Assembly (NCBI RefSeq): GCF_037076565.1
Contig: NZ_AP029028.1
Span: 1,302,001 to 1,366,000 of the forward strand
Source: Herbaspirillum sp. DW155
GTDB lineage: Bacteria; Pseudomonadota; Gammaproteobacteria; Burkholderiales; Burkholderiaceae_D
Direction of reading: 5' to 3'
DNA length: 64,000 nucleotides
Every line of letters begins with the position of its first letter. Position 1 is the stretch's first letter. The notes under the pieces are model-generated. The model searched no databases, was not told the origin of the DNA, and saw nothing but the letters and a program-made list of their open reading frames with translations. The position numbers and the translations under genes are program-made. Shown here in pieces: positions 18,346 through 26,919 of the stretch.

Positions 18346-19310
18346 GTAGCGGCGCAGCCGCGTATCGAAGGCGCTGTGGCGTATCAGCCTCGGAGCGCCT
18401 TCGATACGGCCCTGACGGGCCTACTCAGTCCGAACGGTTATTGAGTGTTGTGGGAAGCAATCCTCAAACCACAAGGGCGCCATCGAGGCAGGAGCACTTT
18501 GCTGGCACTGCCACCTCCCGTTCTTCCTGAGTAGCGGCATCGCCGCGTATCGAAGGCGCTATGGCGCATCAGCCTCGGAGCGCCTTCGATACGGCCCTGA
18601 CGGGCCTACTCAGTCCGAACGGTTGTTGAGTTTTATGCGGAGCGATCCTCAGACCACAAGGGCGCTAGCGAGCCTGTAGCACTTTGCTGGCACTGCCACC
18701 TCCCGTTCGTCCTGAGTAGCGGCATCGCCGCGTATCGAAGGCGCTATGGCGTATCAGCTTCGGAGCGCCTTCGATACGGCCCTGACGGGCCTACTCAGTC
18801 CGAACGGTTGTTGAGTTTTATGCGGAGCGATCCTCAGACCACAAGGGCGCCATCGAGGCTGTAGCACTTTGCCTGCACTGCCACCCACCGTTCGTCCTGA
18901 GTAGCGGCGCAGCCGCGTATCGAAGGCGCTATGGCGTATCAGCTTCGGAGCGCCTTCGATACGGCCCTGACGGGCCTACTCAGTCCGAACGGTTGTCGAG
19001 TGTTGTGGGATGCGATCCTCAAACCACAAGGGCGCCATCGAGGCAGGAGCACTTTGCTGGCACTGCCACCTCCCGTTCTTCCTGAGTAGCGGCATCGCCG
19101 CGTATCGAAGGCGCTATGGCGCATCAGCCTCGGAGCGCCTTCGATACGGCCCTGACGGGCCTACTCAGTCCGAACGGTTGTTGAGTTTTATGCGGAGCGA
19201 TCCTCAGACCACAAGGGCGCCAGCGAGCCTGTAGCACTTTGCTGGCACTGCCACTCCCCGTTCGTCCTGAGTAGCGGCGTAGCCGCGTATCGAAGGCGCG
19301 CCGGCGTATC
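18325..19310. repeat. Tandem array of 185-bp palindromic repeat units (five full periods plus a partial)
   Basis: The word CCTGAGTAGCGG recurs at 18341, 18526, 18711, 18896, 19081 and 19266, exactly 185 bases apart each time. Every full unit carries a perfect 15-base inverted repeat, CGTATCGAAGGCGCT / AGCGCCTTCGATACG (18361-18375 and 18394-18408 in unit 1). An outer imperfect pair surrounds it, CCGTTCGTCCTGAGTAG / CTACTCAGTCCGAACGG. Each unit also has about 75 bases of conserved connecting sequence ending GCTGGCACTGCCAC. The sixth copy keeps only the left arms. Short frames inside it are repeat-derived and are not annotated. The arms resemble the widespread bacterial repeat containing TTCGACAGGCTCAGG. 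Confidence 0.95.
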
Positions 19311-19330
19311 AGGCCCCGCAGCTCCCGCCA

Positions 19331-20116
19331 TCAGACCACTTCGGTCAGGAACTGCACCACCGCCTGCGTAAAAGCGCGCGGCTGCTGCTGGCTGGAGATG
19401 TGAGCCGCATCAAACTCCACATACAGCGCACCGGGAATGGTGGCACGCATGAACTGCGCATCGGCCGGTGGCGTCGGGATGTCGCCACTGCCGGCGATGA
19501 TCAGCGTAGGCGCGCGGATGCCGGCAATGGCGTCGCGCAGATCATTGTCGCGCACGGCGGCGCACGCCCCGGCATAGCCTTCGGCGGGCGTGGCCAGTAG
19601 CATGGCGGTCAATGCCTGGACCTGCTGCGGATGCTGCCCGGCATACTCGGGCGTGAGCCAGCGCGAGACCACGGCGGCCGCGATGGCAGGGAGACCATCG
19701 CGCTGCACGGTCTCGATGCGGCTGTTCCAGGCCTCGGCCGTGCCGATCTTGGCGCCCGTGTTGCAGAGGATGAGTTTGTTCACGCGCTCGGGGTGATGCA
19801 CCGCCAGCCACATGAAGGTGCTGCCGCCCATGGAAAGACCGCAGAAGTGCGCTCGTGCAATCTCCAGGTGGTCGAGCAGGGCGATCACGTCGCTGCCCAG
19901 CTGGGCGATGGTGTAGGGACCGGGCGTGACCCCGGACTGGCCGTGGCCGCGCGTGTCGTAGCGCAGCACGCGGAAGTGCTTGCTCAGTTCGGCAATCTGC
20001 GGCTCCCACATTGCCAGCGAGGTGCCCAGCGAATTGGACAGCACCAGCACCGGCAAGGCCGCATCGCCGTCGAGCTGGTAATGCAATTTGATTCCGTTCA
20101 GTGTTGCAAATGGCAT
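19331..20116 (-). CDS. pcaD: 3-oxoadipate enol-lactonase
   Basis: This cytoplasmic alpha/beta hydrolase converts 3-oxoadipate enol-lactone to 3-oxoadipate, the step after muconolactone isomerase. The 261-residue product has the nucleophile elbow GLSMGGS, the Asp region GSGDIPTPP and the catalytic His in DAAHISSQQQ. The N-terminus MPFATLNGIKLHYQLDG is typical of the family. The ATG at 20116 is chosen because AAGGA lies at the right distance; an upstream GTG would add eight atypical residues. It lies just downstream of catC on the same strand, giving the order catR-catC-pcaD. Confidence 0.93.
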   Translation of the reverse strand: MPFATLNGIKLHYQLDGDAALPVLVLSNSLGTSLAMWEPQIAELSKHFRVLRYDTRGHGQSGVTPGPYTIAQLGSDVIALLDHLEIARAHFCGLSMGGSTFMWLAVHHPERVNKLILCNTGAKIGTAEAWNSRIETVQRDGLPAIAAAVVSRWLTPEYAGQHPQQVQALTAMLLATPAEGYAGACAAVRDNDLRDAIAGIRAPTLIIAGSGDIPTPPADAQFMRATIPGALYVEFDAAHISSQQQPRAFTQAVVQFLTEVV

Positions 20117-20190
20117 GGAGAAATCCTTGGCGCGCCCCACGCGACGGTGGGTGCGGGCATGTGTGAATCAAAAAGCTTCAGCTACGCCGC

Positions 20191-20481
20191 TCATCCGCCA
20201 ATCTGCGCGATGGCCGAGGGATGCTGGGTCAGCGGAGTGACCGAAATGGTCATGAAGGGGTAGAGCGGCAGCGCCGACAGGATGTTGTGCAGTTCGTCGT
20301 TGCCCGAGACGTTGAAGATGCTCACGTTGGCATACTGCCCCACCACGCGCCACAGATCGCGCCACTTGCCTTCGCGCTGCAGTTTTTGCGACATCTCCTT
20401 CTCATCCTTCTTCAACTGGTCGGCCACGGCCTTGTCCAGCGTGGCGGGAATGTTGACCTGCATTTGAACCATGAACAGCAT
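20191..20481 (-). CDS. catC: Muconolactone delta-isomerase
   Basis: CatC isomerises muconolactone to 3-oxoadipate enol-lactone in the catechol ortho pathway. The 96-residue product has the family length and landmarks: MLFMVQMQVNIP at the start, the KWRDLWRVVGQYANVSIF core and the NDELHNILSALPLYPFM segment. The start at 20481 has a GGAG ribosome site (ACGGAGATCAC); the frame is open further upstream but that extension is unlike the family. It lies between catR and pcaD, all on the minus strand. Confidence 0.96.
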   Translation of the reverse strand: MLFMVQMQVNIPATLDKAVADQLKKDEKEMSQKLQREGKWRDLWRVVGQYANVSIFNVSGNDELHNILSALPLYPFMTISVTPLTQHPSAIAQIGG

Positions 20482-20612
20482 GATGTGATCTCCGTTGTCG
20501 TAATGGGTGGGGTCTTGTGTTGTTCGATAAACGAACATAAATCCTTTATTCGCACAGCCGAGTTTAGGCGCGTGCGCAACGCACTGTCAACTTGGGCAGA
20601 CGATCCGGCGCT

Positions 20613-21566
20613 TCAGTCACGCCGTTCAGGCATCGGGAAACCGGTCGCCGGGAAGGAACTGGTCTCGATGTCCAGCCAGGCCGGATGCTCGGCGTACATG
20701 TCGGCCACCAGTTGCTTGATGGCCGCGATGTACCAGGCATTGTCGTTGATGCGATGGGTCAGGATGATGGGCGAGGTGGCGCGCGCATCGTCGATCAGGC
20801 GGTAGTGCAGGTCATTGCGCAGCCGCGCCGAGGCCGGGATCAGGCACAGCCCCGATTCGGCCGCCACCAGGCCCAGCGCGGTCTGGATCTCGCGCACCTC
20901 ATGCACTTCGGCCGGGTGGATGTCCTGATCGTTGAGCAGGCTCAGGATGTGGTCGGCAAAGCTGGGACGCGGTTCCTTGGGATAGACGATCAGCTTCTGC
21001 CCATGCACTTCCTTCAGGCTCACGCGCTTTTGGCTGGCCGCCAGCGGGAAGGCCGGCGGGATCGCCAGCACCAGTCTTTCCTCACGCAGCACGGTGCGCG
21101 CCACGGTGGCGTCGTTGCTGCGGATACGACCGAAGCCGATGTCGATGCGGCCCGACTTGAGCGCGGCAAACTGCTGCATCGAGGTCAGTTCCAGCAACTG
21201 GATGTCCACCTCCGGGTAATGCTGGCGCAGCTTGCGCACCAGCATCGGCAGGCCGCCATAGAGCGTCGAGGCGACGAAGCCGATGGAGAGCGTCTGGCGC
21301 TGATTCAGCCCGATCTGCTGGGTGGCGTTCTTGAGTTGCTCCAGGCGATTGAGGATTTGCAGGGCCTGCTCGTAGAACACCCGGCCGGCCTCCGTCAGGC
21401 GCAGCGGACGGCTATTGCGCAGGATCAGTTGCACGCCCAGCTCTTCTTCCAGCAACTGGATCTGGCGCGACAGCGGCGGTTGCGCAATGTGCAGTTGCTC
21501 GGAGGCGCGCGTGAAGTTGCGCGTATTGGCGACGGCCACGAAGTATTTCAGTTGTCTGATGTCCAT
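20613..21566 (-). CDS. catR: LysR-type regulator of catechol/benzoate genes (CatM/BenM/CatR type)
   Basis: This 317-residue LysR regulator probably activates the cat and ben genes in response to cis,cis-muconate and perhaps benzoate. The N-terminal winged HTH is MDIRQLKYFVAVANTRNFTR followed by ASEQLHIAQPPLSRQI, very close to CatM/BenM/CatR. A periplasmic-binding-like effector domain follows. The ATG at 21566 is preferred over a TTG two codons upstream. It is divergent from catB, the classic arrangement, and the 144-base gap between them holds the likely operator. No separate BenR/BenM gene was found in the window, so it may serve both regulons. Confidence 0.92.
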   Translation of the reverse strand: MDIRQLKYFVAVANTRNFTRASEQLHIAQPPLSRQIQLLEEELGVQLILRNSRPLRLTEAGRVFYEQALQILNRLEQLKNATQQIGLNQRQTLSIGFVASTLYGGLPMLVRKLRQHYPEVDIQLLELTSMQQFAALKSGRIDIGFGRIRSNDATVARTVLREERLVLAIPPAFPLAASQKRVSLKEVHGQKLIVYPKEPRPSFADHILSLLNDQDIHPAEVHEVREIQTALGLVAAESGLCLIPASARLRNDLHYRLIDDARATSPIILTHRINDNAWYIAAIKQLVADMYAEHPAWLDIETSSFPATGFPMPERRD

Positions 21567-21710
21567 GGCCAAAAATCATATCGCAAGGGAAATAAGGATG
21601 TCTAATGCTTTGATTTTTATGGTGTTGCACTGCAACTATATAAAAAAGGTATGAAACTAGACGTATTTGGTGTTGGCAATGGCAGGGCTTCCCGGTGTTC
21701 AATGCAGTCC
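21567..21710 (+). promoter_or_regulatory. catR-catB divergent promoter/operator region
   Basis: The gap between divergent catR and catB is AT-rich compared with the flanking genes. It contains a dyad GTTGCA-C-TGCAAC at 21624-21636 followed directly by TATATAA at 21637-21643, a plausible -10 region for catB with no good -35, as expected for a LysR-activated promoter. CatR-type proteins normally bind here in sites with a T-N11-A core. The exact operator was not resolved by eye. Confidence 0.45.
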
Positions 21711-22904
21711 ATGGAACCTCAAGCACACCTTCACACTGCGGCCCCGGCGCTGATCGACCGGGTGGAGACCTTTCTGGTCGATCTGCCGACGATCCGGCCC
21801 CATCAGTTGTCCATGGCGACGATGAATGGGCAGACGCTGATGCTGGTGCGTCTGTACTGTTCGGACGGCACCATCGGCGTGGGCGAGGGCACCACCATCG
21901 GTGGTCTGGCCTACGGCGCCGAGTCGCCCGAGGGCATGAAGCTGGCCATCGATACCTATTTCGCGCCGCTGCTGCTGGGCGCCGACGCCAGCCTGATCCC
22001 GGCCATCATGGCGCGCCTGAACAAGGCCATTCAAGACAATCGCTTCGCCAAGTGCGCCATCGAGACGGCGCTCTTCGATGCCCTGGGCCAGCGCACCGGC
22101 CTGCCGGTGTCGCAGCTGCTGGGCGGGCGCGCCCGCGAAAGCCTGCCGGTTGCCTGGACCCTCGCTTCGGGCGATACCGCCAAGGACATCGACGAAGCCG
22201 AGCGCATGCTGGCCGCGCGCCGCCACAAGATCTTCAAGCTCAAGATCGGCCGCCGCGAGGTTGATGCCGACGTCGCCCACGTGGCCGCCATCAAGAAGGC
22301 GCTGGGTGACCGTGGTTCGGTGCGGGTGGATGTGAACATGGCCTGGAGCGAACTGGAAGCCCAGCGCGGTCTGGCCGGTCTGGTCGATGCCGGCTGCGAA
22401 CTGGTGGAGCAGCCCGTGGCCTCGCCCCAGGCGCTGGCACGGCTCAAGGGCAGGCATCCCATTGCGGTCATGGCCGATGAATCCCTGACCGGTCCTGCCT
22501 CGGCCTTTGCACTGGCACGCATCGGTGGCGCTGATGTGTTCGCCATCAAGATCGAACAATCGGGCGGCCTGCGTGCGGCCCAGCAGGTGGCCGCCATCGG
22601 TGATGCGGCCGGCATCGAACTGTATGGCGGCACCATGCTGGAAGGCGCCATCGGTACCATTGCCTCGGCCCATGCCTTCGCCACTTTCCGTGAGTTGCAG
22701 TGGGGCACCGAACTGTTCGGACCGCTGCTGCTGACCGAGGAAATCCTGGCCGAGCCTTTGCGCTATCAGGATTTCGAACTGGCCATTCCCAATCGCCCCG
22801 GCCTGGGCATCGTGCTGGATGAAGAGCGTGTGCAATACTTCCGGCGCGACCGCAAGCAAGGGGCGACAGTGACAGCAGCGAGGCCGGCCACCCTGGCCGG
22901 ATAA
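21711..22904 (+). CDS. catB: Muconate cycloisomerase
   Basis: CatB cycloisomerises cis,cis-muconate to muconolactone using Mn2+. The product of about 397 residues is an enolase-superfamily barrel. KLKIG holds the catalytic Lys pair, DVNMAW, EQP and ADES give the metal ligands, and KIEQSGG gives the second catalytic Lys. The N-terminal DRVETFLVDLPTIRPHQLS is typical for the family. Start choice is uncertain: ATGs lie at 21651, 21702 and 21711 and none has a good ribosome site; the last gives the usual family length. It opens the long forward run catB-catA-benABCD. Confidence 0.93.
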   Translation: MEPQAHLHTAAPALIDRVETFLVDLPTIRPHQLSMATMNGQTLMLVRLYCSDGTIGVGEGTTIGGLAYGAESPEGMKLAIDTYFAPLLLGADASLIPAIMARLNKAIQDNRFAKCAIETALFDALGQRTGLPVSQLLGGRARESLPVAWTLASGDTAKDIDEAERMLAARRHKIFKLKIGRREVDADVAHVAAIKKALGDRGSVRVDVNMAWSELEAQRGLAGLVDAGCELVEQPVASPQALARLKGRHPIAVMADESLTGPASAFALARIGGADVFAIKIEQSGGLRAAQQVAAIGDAAGIELYGGTMLEGAIGTIASAHAFATFRELQWGTELFGPLLLTEEILAEPLRYQDFELAIPNRPGLGIVLDEERVQYFRRDRKQGATVTAARPATLAG

Positions 22905-22954
22905 AACAAGAAACGCACTTCCCCGATCAACAACATCCCATTAGGAGACATGAC

Positions 22955-23890
22955 ATGGCAGCCAAGATTTTCAGCACCCCCGAAGTCCAGGATTTCCTGC
23001 GTCTGGCCAGCGGCCTCGATACCGAAGGCGGCAGCCCGCGCACCAAGCAGATCGTCCATCGCATCCTCTCGGACCTGTTCAAGACCATCGAAGACCTGGA
23101 GATCACCTCCGACGAATACTGGGCCGGCGTGGCCTACATCAACCGCCTGGGCACCGCCAGCGAAGCCGGTCTGCTCTCGCCGGGCCTGGGTCTGGACCGC
23201 TTCCTGGACATGCGCATGGATGCCGAAGACGCCGCGCTGGGCATCACCGGCGGCACCCCGCGCACCATCGAAGGTCCGCTGTATGTGGCCGGTGCGCCGG
23301 TGGAGCAGGGCTTTGCGCGACTGGATGACGGCAGCGAAAAATCCGGCAAGACCATCATCATGCACGGCACCGTCTACGGCGCCGATGGCAAGCCCGTGCC
23401 GGGCGCGCAGGTGGAAGTCTGGCACGCCAACACCAAGGGCTTCTATTCGCACTTCGATCCGACCGGCGAGCAAAAGCCCTTCAACATGCGTCGCACCATC
23501 ATCACCGATGCCCAGGGCCGCTACAAATTCCGCAGCATCATGCCGGCCGCCTATGGCTGCCCGCCGGCCGGTCCCACCCAGGCACTGCTGAACCAGCTGG
23601 GCCGCCACGGCAACCGTCCGGCGCACATCCACTTCTTCGTCACTGCCGACGGCCATCGCAAGCTGACCACCCAGATCAACATCGAAGGCGATCCGCTGAT
23701 CTATGACGACTTCGCCTACGCCACCCGCGAAGGTCTGGTGCCGCCGCTGGTCGAGCGCACCGATGCGGCCAGCATCAAGGCCGAAGGCCTCGAAGCTCCG
23801 TTTGCCGAGATCGTCTTCGACATCGCCCTGACCGCACTGGTCAATGGTGCCGACAACCAGGTGGTCGACCGCCCGCGCCTGGCCGCCTGA
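22955..23890 (+). CDS. catA: Catechol 1,2-dioxygenase
   Basis: This intradiol dioxygenase cleaves catechol to cis,cis-muconate with non-haem Fe(III). The 311-residue product has the N-terminal helical dimerisation/lipid-binding domain and a catalytic beta-sandwich. The four iron ligands are visible: Tyr in EGPLYVAGAP, Tyr in MPAAYGCPPAG, and two His in RPAHIHFFV. An AGGAG ribosome site precedes the start. It is the meeting point for catechol made by the ben genes and, by inference, the iac genes of this window. It lies 50 bases after catB and 117 bases before benA. Confidence 0.97.
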   Translation: MAAKIFSTPEVQDFLRLASGLDTEGGSPRTKQIVHRILSDLFKTIEDLEITSDEYWAGVAYINRLGTASEAGLLSPGLGLDRFLDMRMDAEDAALGITGGTPRTIEGPLYVAGAPVEQGFARLDDGSEKSGKTIIMHGTVYGADGKPVPGAQVEVWHANTKGFYSHFDPTGEQKPFNMRRTIITDAQGRYKFRSIMPAAYGCPPAGPTQALLNQLGRHGNRPAHIHFFVTADGHRKLTTQINIEGDPLIYDDFAYATREGLVPPLVERTDAASIKAEGLEAPFAEIVFDIALTALVNGADNQVVDRPRLAA

Positions 23891-24007
23891 TCCCCTGATG
23901 GTCCAGCGCCAGCGCTGCTGGCGCACTGGTCTGCCCCATCCCTGCCGCATGCACTGCCGCGATGGCCGCCATCGCGGCCGGTGGGCTGCACCCTGGAGAA
24001 ACCTCAC

Positions 24008-25381
24008 ATGAACACTCTCGCCGCCGACAAGTACGACGCGCTTGAACGTCTGCTCGACACCGCCCTGGACGAGGACGCCACCAACGGCATCTTCCGCTGC
24101 CGCCGCGACATCTTCACCAACCCCGACCTGTTCGAACTGGAGATGAAGCACCTGTTCGAATCGAACTGGGTCTACCTGGCCCATGAGAGCCAGGTCCCCG
24201 AGATCAACGATTACTACAGCACCTGGATCGGCCGCCAGCCGGTCGTGGTCACCCGCGACAAGAACGGTGAGCTGCACGCGGTCATCAATGCCTGCGCCCA
24301 CAAGGGCGCCATGCTGTGCCGTCGCAAGCATGGCAACAAGAGCAGCTTCACCTGCCCCTTCCATGGCTGGACCTTTTCCAACACGGGCAAGCTGTTGAAG
24401 GTCAAGGACGAGAAGACCACCGAATATCCGGTCTCCTTCAACAAGAATGGCTCGCACGATCTGACCCGCGTGGCGCGCTTCCAGAACTATCGCGGCTTCC
24501 TCTTCGGCAGCCTGTCGGAAGACGTGCTGCCGCTGGAAGAGTATCTGGGCGAGACCCGCATCATCATCGACCAGATCGTCGACCAGGCGCCCAATGGTCT
24601 GGAAGTCCTGCGTGGCAATTCCAGCTACCTCTATGACGGCAACTGGAAGATGCAGATGGAAAATGGTTGCGATGGTTACCATGTCAGTTCCGTGCACTGG
24701 AACTACGCGGCCACCATGAGCCGCCGCAAGGAAGGCGGCACCAAGGCCACCGACGCCAACAACTGGAGCAAGGCGGTGGCCGGCGTCTACGGTTTCGAGA
24801 ATGGCCACATCCTCCTGTGGACCAACACGCTCAATCCGGAAGTGCGCCCGATCTGGAACCAGCGCGAAGAACTGGCCGCCCGCGTGGGCCAGGCGCGCGC
24901 CGATACCATCGTGGCGCAGACGCGCAACCTGTGCCTCTACCCCAACGTGTTCCTGATGGACCAGTTCGGCACGCAGATCCGCGTGGCCCGTCCCATCAGC
25001 GTGGACCAGACCGAGATCAGCATCTTCTGCTTCGGCCCCAAGGGCGAGAGCGATGAAGACCGCCGCGTGCGCATCCGTCAGTACGAGGATTTCTTCAACG
25101 TCTCCGGCATGGGCACCGCCGACGATCTGGAAGAATTCCGCGCCTGCCAGGCCGGCTATGCCGGTTCAACGGTGCGCTACAACGACATGAGCCGGGGCGC
25201 GCCGCTGTGGAAGCAGGGCCCGGACGAGAATGCGAAGAAGATGGGCATGAATCCCAAACTGAGCGGTGAGCGCAGCGAAGACGAAGGCCTCTTCGTCTGC
25301 CAGCACCACTACTGGACCGAGCAGATGCGCAAGGCCGTCAGCAAGGAACGCGCCGCCGCACAGGAAGGAGCCGCAGCATGA
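24008..25381 (+). CDS. benA: Benzoate 1,2-dioxygenase, large (alpha) subunit
   Basis: BenA is the catalytic subunit that dihydroxylates benzoate to the cis-diol carboxylate. The 457-residue product has the Rieske [2Fe-2S] motif CAHKGAMLC and CPFHGWTF (C-x-H and C-x2-H) and the mononuclear iron site in NGCDGYHVSSVHWNY (Asp, His, His). The ATG at 24008 follows GGAGA; a GTG nine codons upstream is less likely. The stop overlaps benB by ATGA. The order benA-B-C-D and the position after catA identify it as benzoate rather than toluate or anthranilate dioxygenase, though related substrates cannot be excluded. Confidence 0.95.
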   Translation: MNTLAADKYDALERLLDTALDEDATNGIFRCRRDIFTNPDLFELEMKHLFESNWVYLAHESQVPEINDYYSTWIGRQPVVVTRDKNGELHAVINACAHKGAMLCRRKHGNKSSFTCPFHGWTFSNTGKLLKVKDEKTTEYPVSFNKNGSHDLTRVARFQNYRGFLFGSLSEDVLPLEEYLGETRIIIDQIVDQAPNGLEVLRGNSSYLYDGNWKMQMENGCDGYHVSSVHWNYAATMSRRKEGGTKATDANNWSKAVAGVYGFENGHILLWTNTLNPEVRPIWNQREELAARVGQARADTIVAQTRNLCLYPNVFLMDQFGTQIRVARPISVDQTEISIFCFGPKGESDEDRRVRIRQYEDFFNVSGMGTADDLEEFRACQAGYAGSTVRYNDMSRGAPLWKQGPDENAKKMGMNPKLSGERSEDEGLFVCQHHYWTEQMRKAVSKERAAAQEGAAA

Positions 25382-25872
25382 GCCAGCCCATTGCAACCGA
25401 TACCGTCTGCGCCTTTCTCTACCGCGAGGCGCGTTACCTCGACGAACGCCAGTGGGAATCCTGGCTGGAACTATACGCCCCGGACGTCGAATACTGGATG
25501 CCGGCCTGGGACGACGATGACCAGCTCACCGAAGACCCGCAGCGCGAGATTTCGCTGATGTATTACGCCAATCGCGATGGACTGGAAGACCGCGTATTTC
25601 GCATCAAGACCGAACGCTCCAGCGCCTCCATGCCGGAGCCGCGCACCAGTCACATGATCGCCAACGTGGAGATACTGGATGAGTCCGATGACGTGGTGGA
25701 GGTGCGCTACAACTTCCACACCCTGTCGCACCGCTACAGGATCACCGACCAGTTCTTCGGCACCGCGCTGGTGAGCTTGCGCAAGGTAGAGGGCGGTTTC
25801 CAGATCGCCCGTAAGAAAATCATGCTGAAGAACGACTACATCCGCCAGGTCATCGACGTCTATCACGTCTGA
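25378..25872 (+). CDS. benB: Benzoate 1,2-dioxygenase, small (beta) subunit
   Basis: The 164-residue structural beta subunit of the ring-hydroxylating dioxygenase stabilises the alpha3-beta3 hexamer. It has the NTF2-like beta-subunit pattern: CAFLYREARYLDERQWESWL, YAPDVEYWMPAWDDD and a C-terminal KKIMLKNDYIRQVIDVYHV segment. Translation is coupled to benA through an ATGA overlap and benC follows 21 bases later. Confidence 0.95.
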   Translation: MSQPIATDTVCAFLYREARYLDERQWESWLELYAPDVEYWMPAWDDDDQLTEDPQREISLMYYANRDGLEDRVFRIKTERSSASMPEPRTSHMIANVEILDESDDVVEVRYNFHTLSHRYRITDQFFGTALVSLRKVEGGFQIARKKIMLKNDYIRQVIDVYHV

Positions 25873-25893
25873 CCGGCCCGCAGGAGACATGAC

Positions 25894-26919
25894 ATGAGCA
25901 GCTATCGCATCGCCCTCAATTTTGAAGACGGGGTGACCCGCATCATCGAGTGCGGCGCCCGGGAAAAAGTCCTGGACGCCGCCTTCCGCCAGCGCATCAA
26001 CCTGCCCATGGATTGTTCCGATGGCGTGTGCGGTACCTGCAAGTGCCGCGCCGAGAGCGGAGAGTACGACCTGGGCGACGACTACATCGATGATGCACTG
26101 AGCAGCGATGAAGCCGGACAAGGGATGGTGCTGACCTGCCAGATGATCCCGCAATCCGATTGCGTGGTCGCCGTGCCGGTGGCCTCCACCGCCTGCAAGA
26201 CCGGCAGCGCCAGGTTCAACGGCAAGGTGGCCGGGGTCACCGCCTTCGGTGAGGCGGCCTTCGAACTGGTGCTGGAGGTGGCGGCCGACGCCCCGGCTTT
26301 CCTGCCGGGGCAATACGTCAACATCACCGTGCCGGGCAGCGGCCAGCATCGCTCGTATTCGTTCAGCTCGCCCTCGGGTGCCACGCGCATGCGCTTTCTC
26401 ATCAAGAACGTGCCGGGTGGCCTGATGAGCGGCTGGCTGCGCAAGGCCGGCAACGGCGACGCGCTGGAGATGACCGGTCCGCTGGGCAGTTTTTACCTGC
26501 GCCCGGTCAACAAGCCCGTGCTGATGCTGGCCGGTGGTACCGGGTTGGCGCCTTTCCTGGCGATGTTGGAGGAGATGGTGCAACAGGATGTGCAGCAACC
26601 GGTCCACCTGATCTATGGCGTGACGCGCGATCAGGATCTGGTCTTGGTGGATCGTCTTGAAGATCTGGCGAAGCGCTTGCCCGGTTTCAGCTTCACCACC
26701 TGTGTGGCCGATGCCGCGACCACCCATCCTCGCCAGGGCTACGTGACCCAGCACATGCCGGCCGAGGTGTTGCACGATGGCGCGGTCGATGTCTACCTGT
26801 GCGGTCCGCCGCCGATGGTGGAGGCGGTGCAGAAGCACTTCCAGTCACAAGGCATCGTGCCGGCCAGCTTCCATTACGAGAAGTTCGTCACCAGCCAGCC
26901 GGTGGCGGTGGCGGCATGA
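25894..26919 (+). CDS. benC: Benzoate 1,2-dioxygenase electron transfer component
   Basis: This NADH-dependent reductase feeds electrons to BenAB. The 341-residue product has a plant-type [2Fe-2S] ferredoxin domain at its N-terminus (CSDGVCGTCKC, about residues 41-51). An FAD-binding domain follows (HRSYSFSSPSG; RxYS), then an NAD-binding domain (LAGGTGLAPFLAML and VYLCGPPPMVEAV). This N-terminal ferredoxin order is the BenC/XylZ layout. An AGGAG site precedes the start, and the stop overlaps benD by ATGA. Confidence 0.96.
   Translation: MSSYRIALNFEDGVTRIIECGAREKVLDAAFRQRINLPMDCSDGVCGTCKCRAESGEYDLGDDYIDDALSSDEAGQGMVLTCQMIPQSDCVVAVPVASTACKTGSARFNGKVAGVTAFGEAAFELVLEVAADAPAFLPGQYVNITVPGSGQHRSYSFSSPSGATRMRFLIKNVPGGLMSGWLRKAGNGDALEMTGPLGSFYLRPVNKPVLMLAGGTGLAPFLAMLEEMVQQDVQQPVHLIYGVTRDQDLVLVDRLEDLAKRLPGFSFTTCVADAATTHPRQGYVTQHMPAEVLHDGAVDVYLCGPPPMVEAVQKHFQSQGIVPASFHYEKFVTSQPVAVAA

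Noticed and set aside
18312..19234. Several 60-75 codon frames inside the 185-bp array
   Set aside because: They are the same translated repeat sequence (for example a phrase RRRYGASASERLRYGPDG) in successive units and have no independent coding evidence.
18325..19310. The repeat array considered as a CRISPR array
   Set aside because: The whole 185-base unit is repeated, there are no short repeats with unique spacers, and no cas genes are nearby.
22766..24808. A 680-codon minus-strand frame opposite catA and benA
   Set aside because: catA and benA are certain on the plus strand with metal-ligand motifs; the antisense product has no family features.
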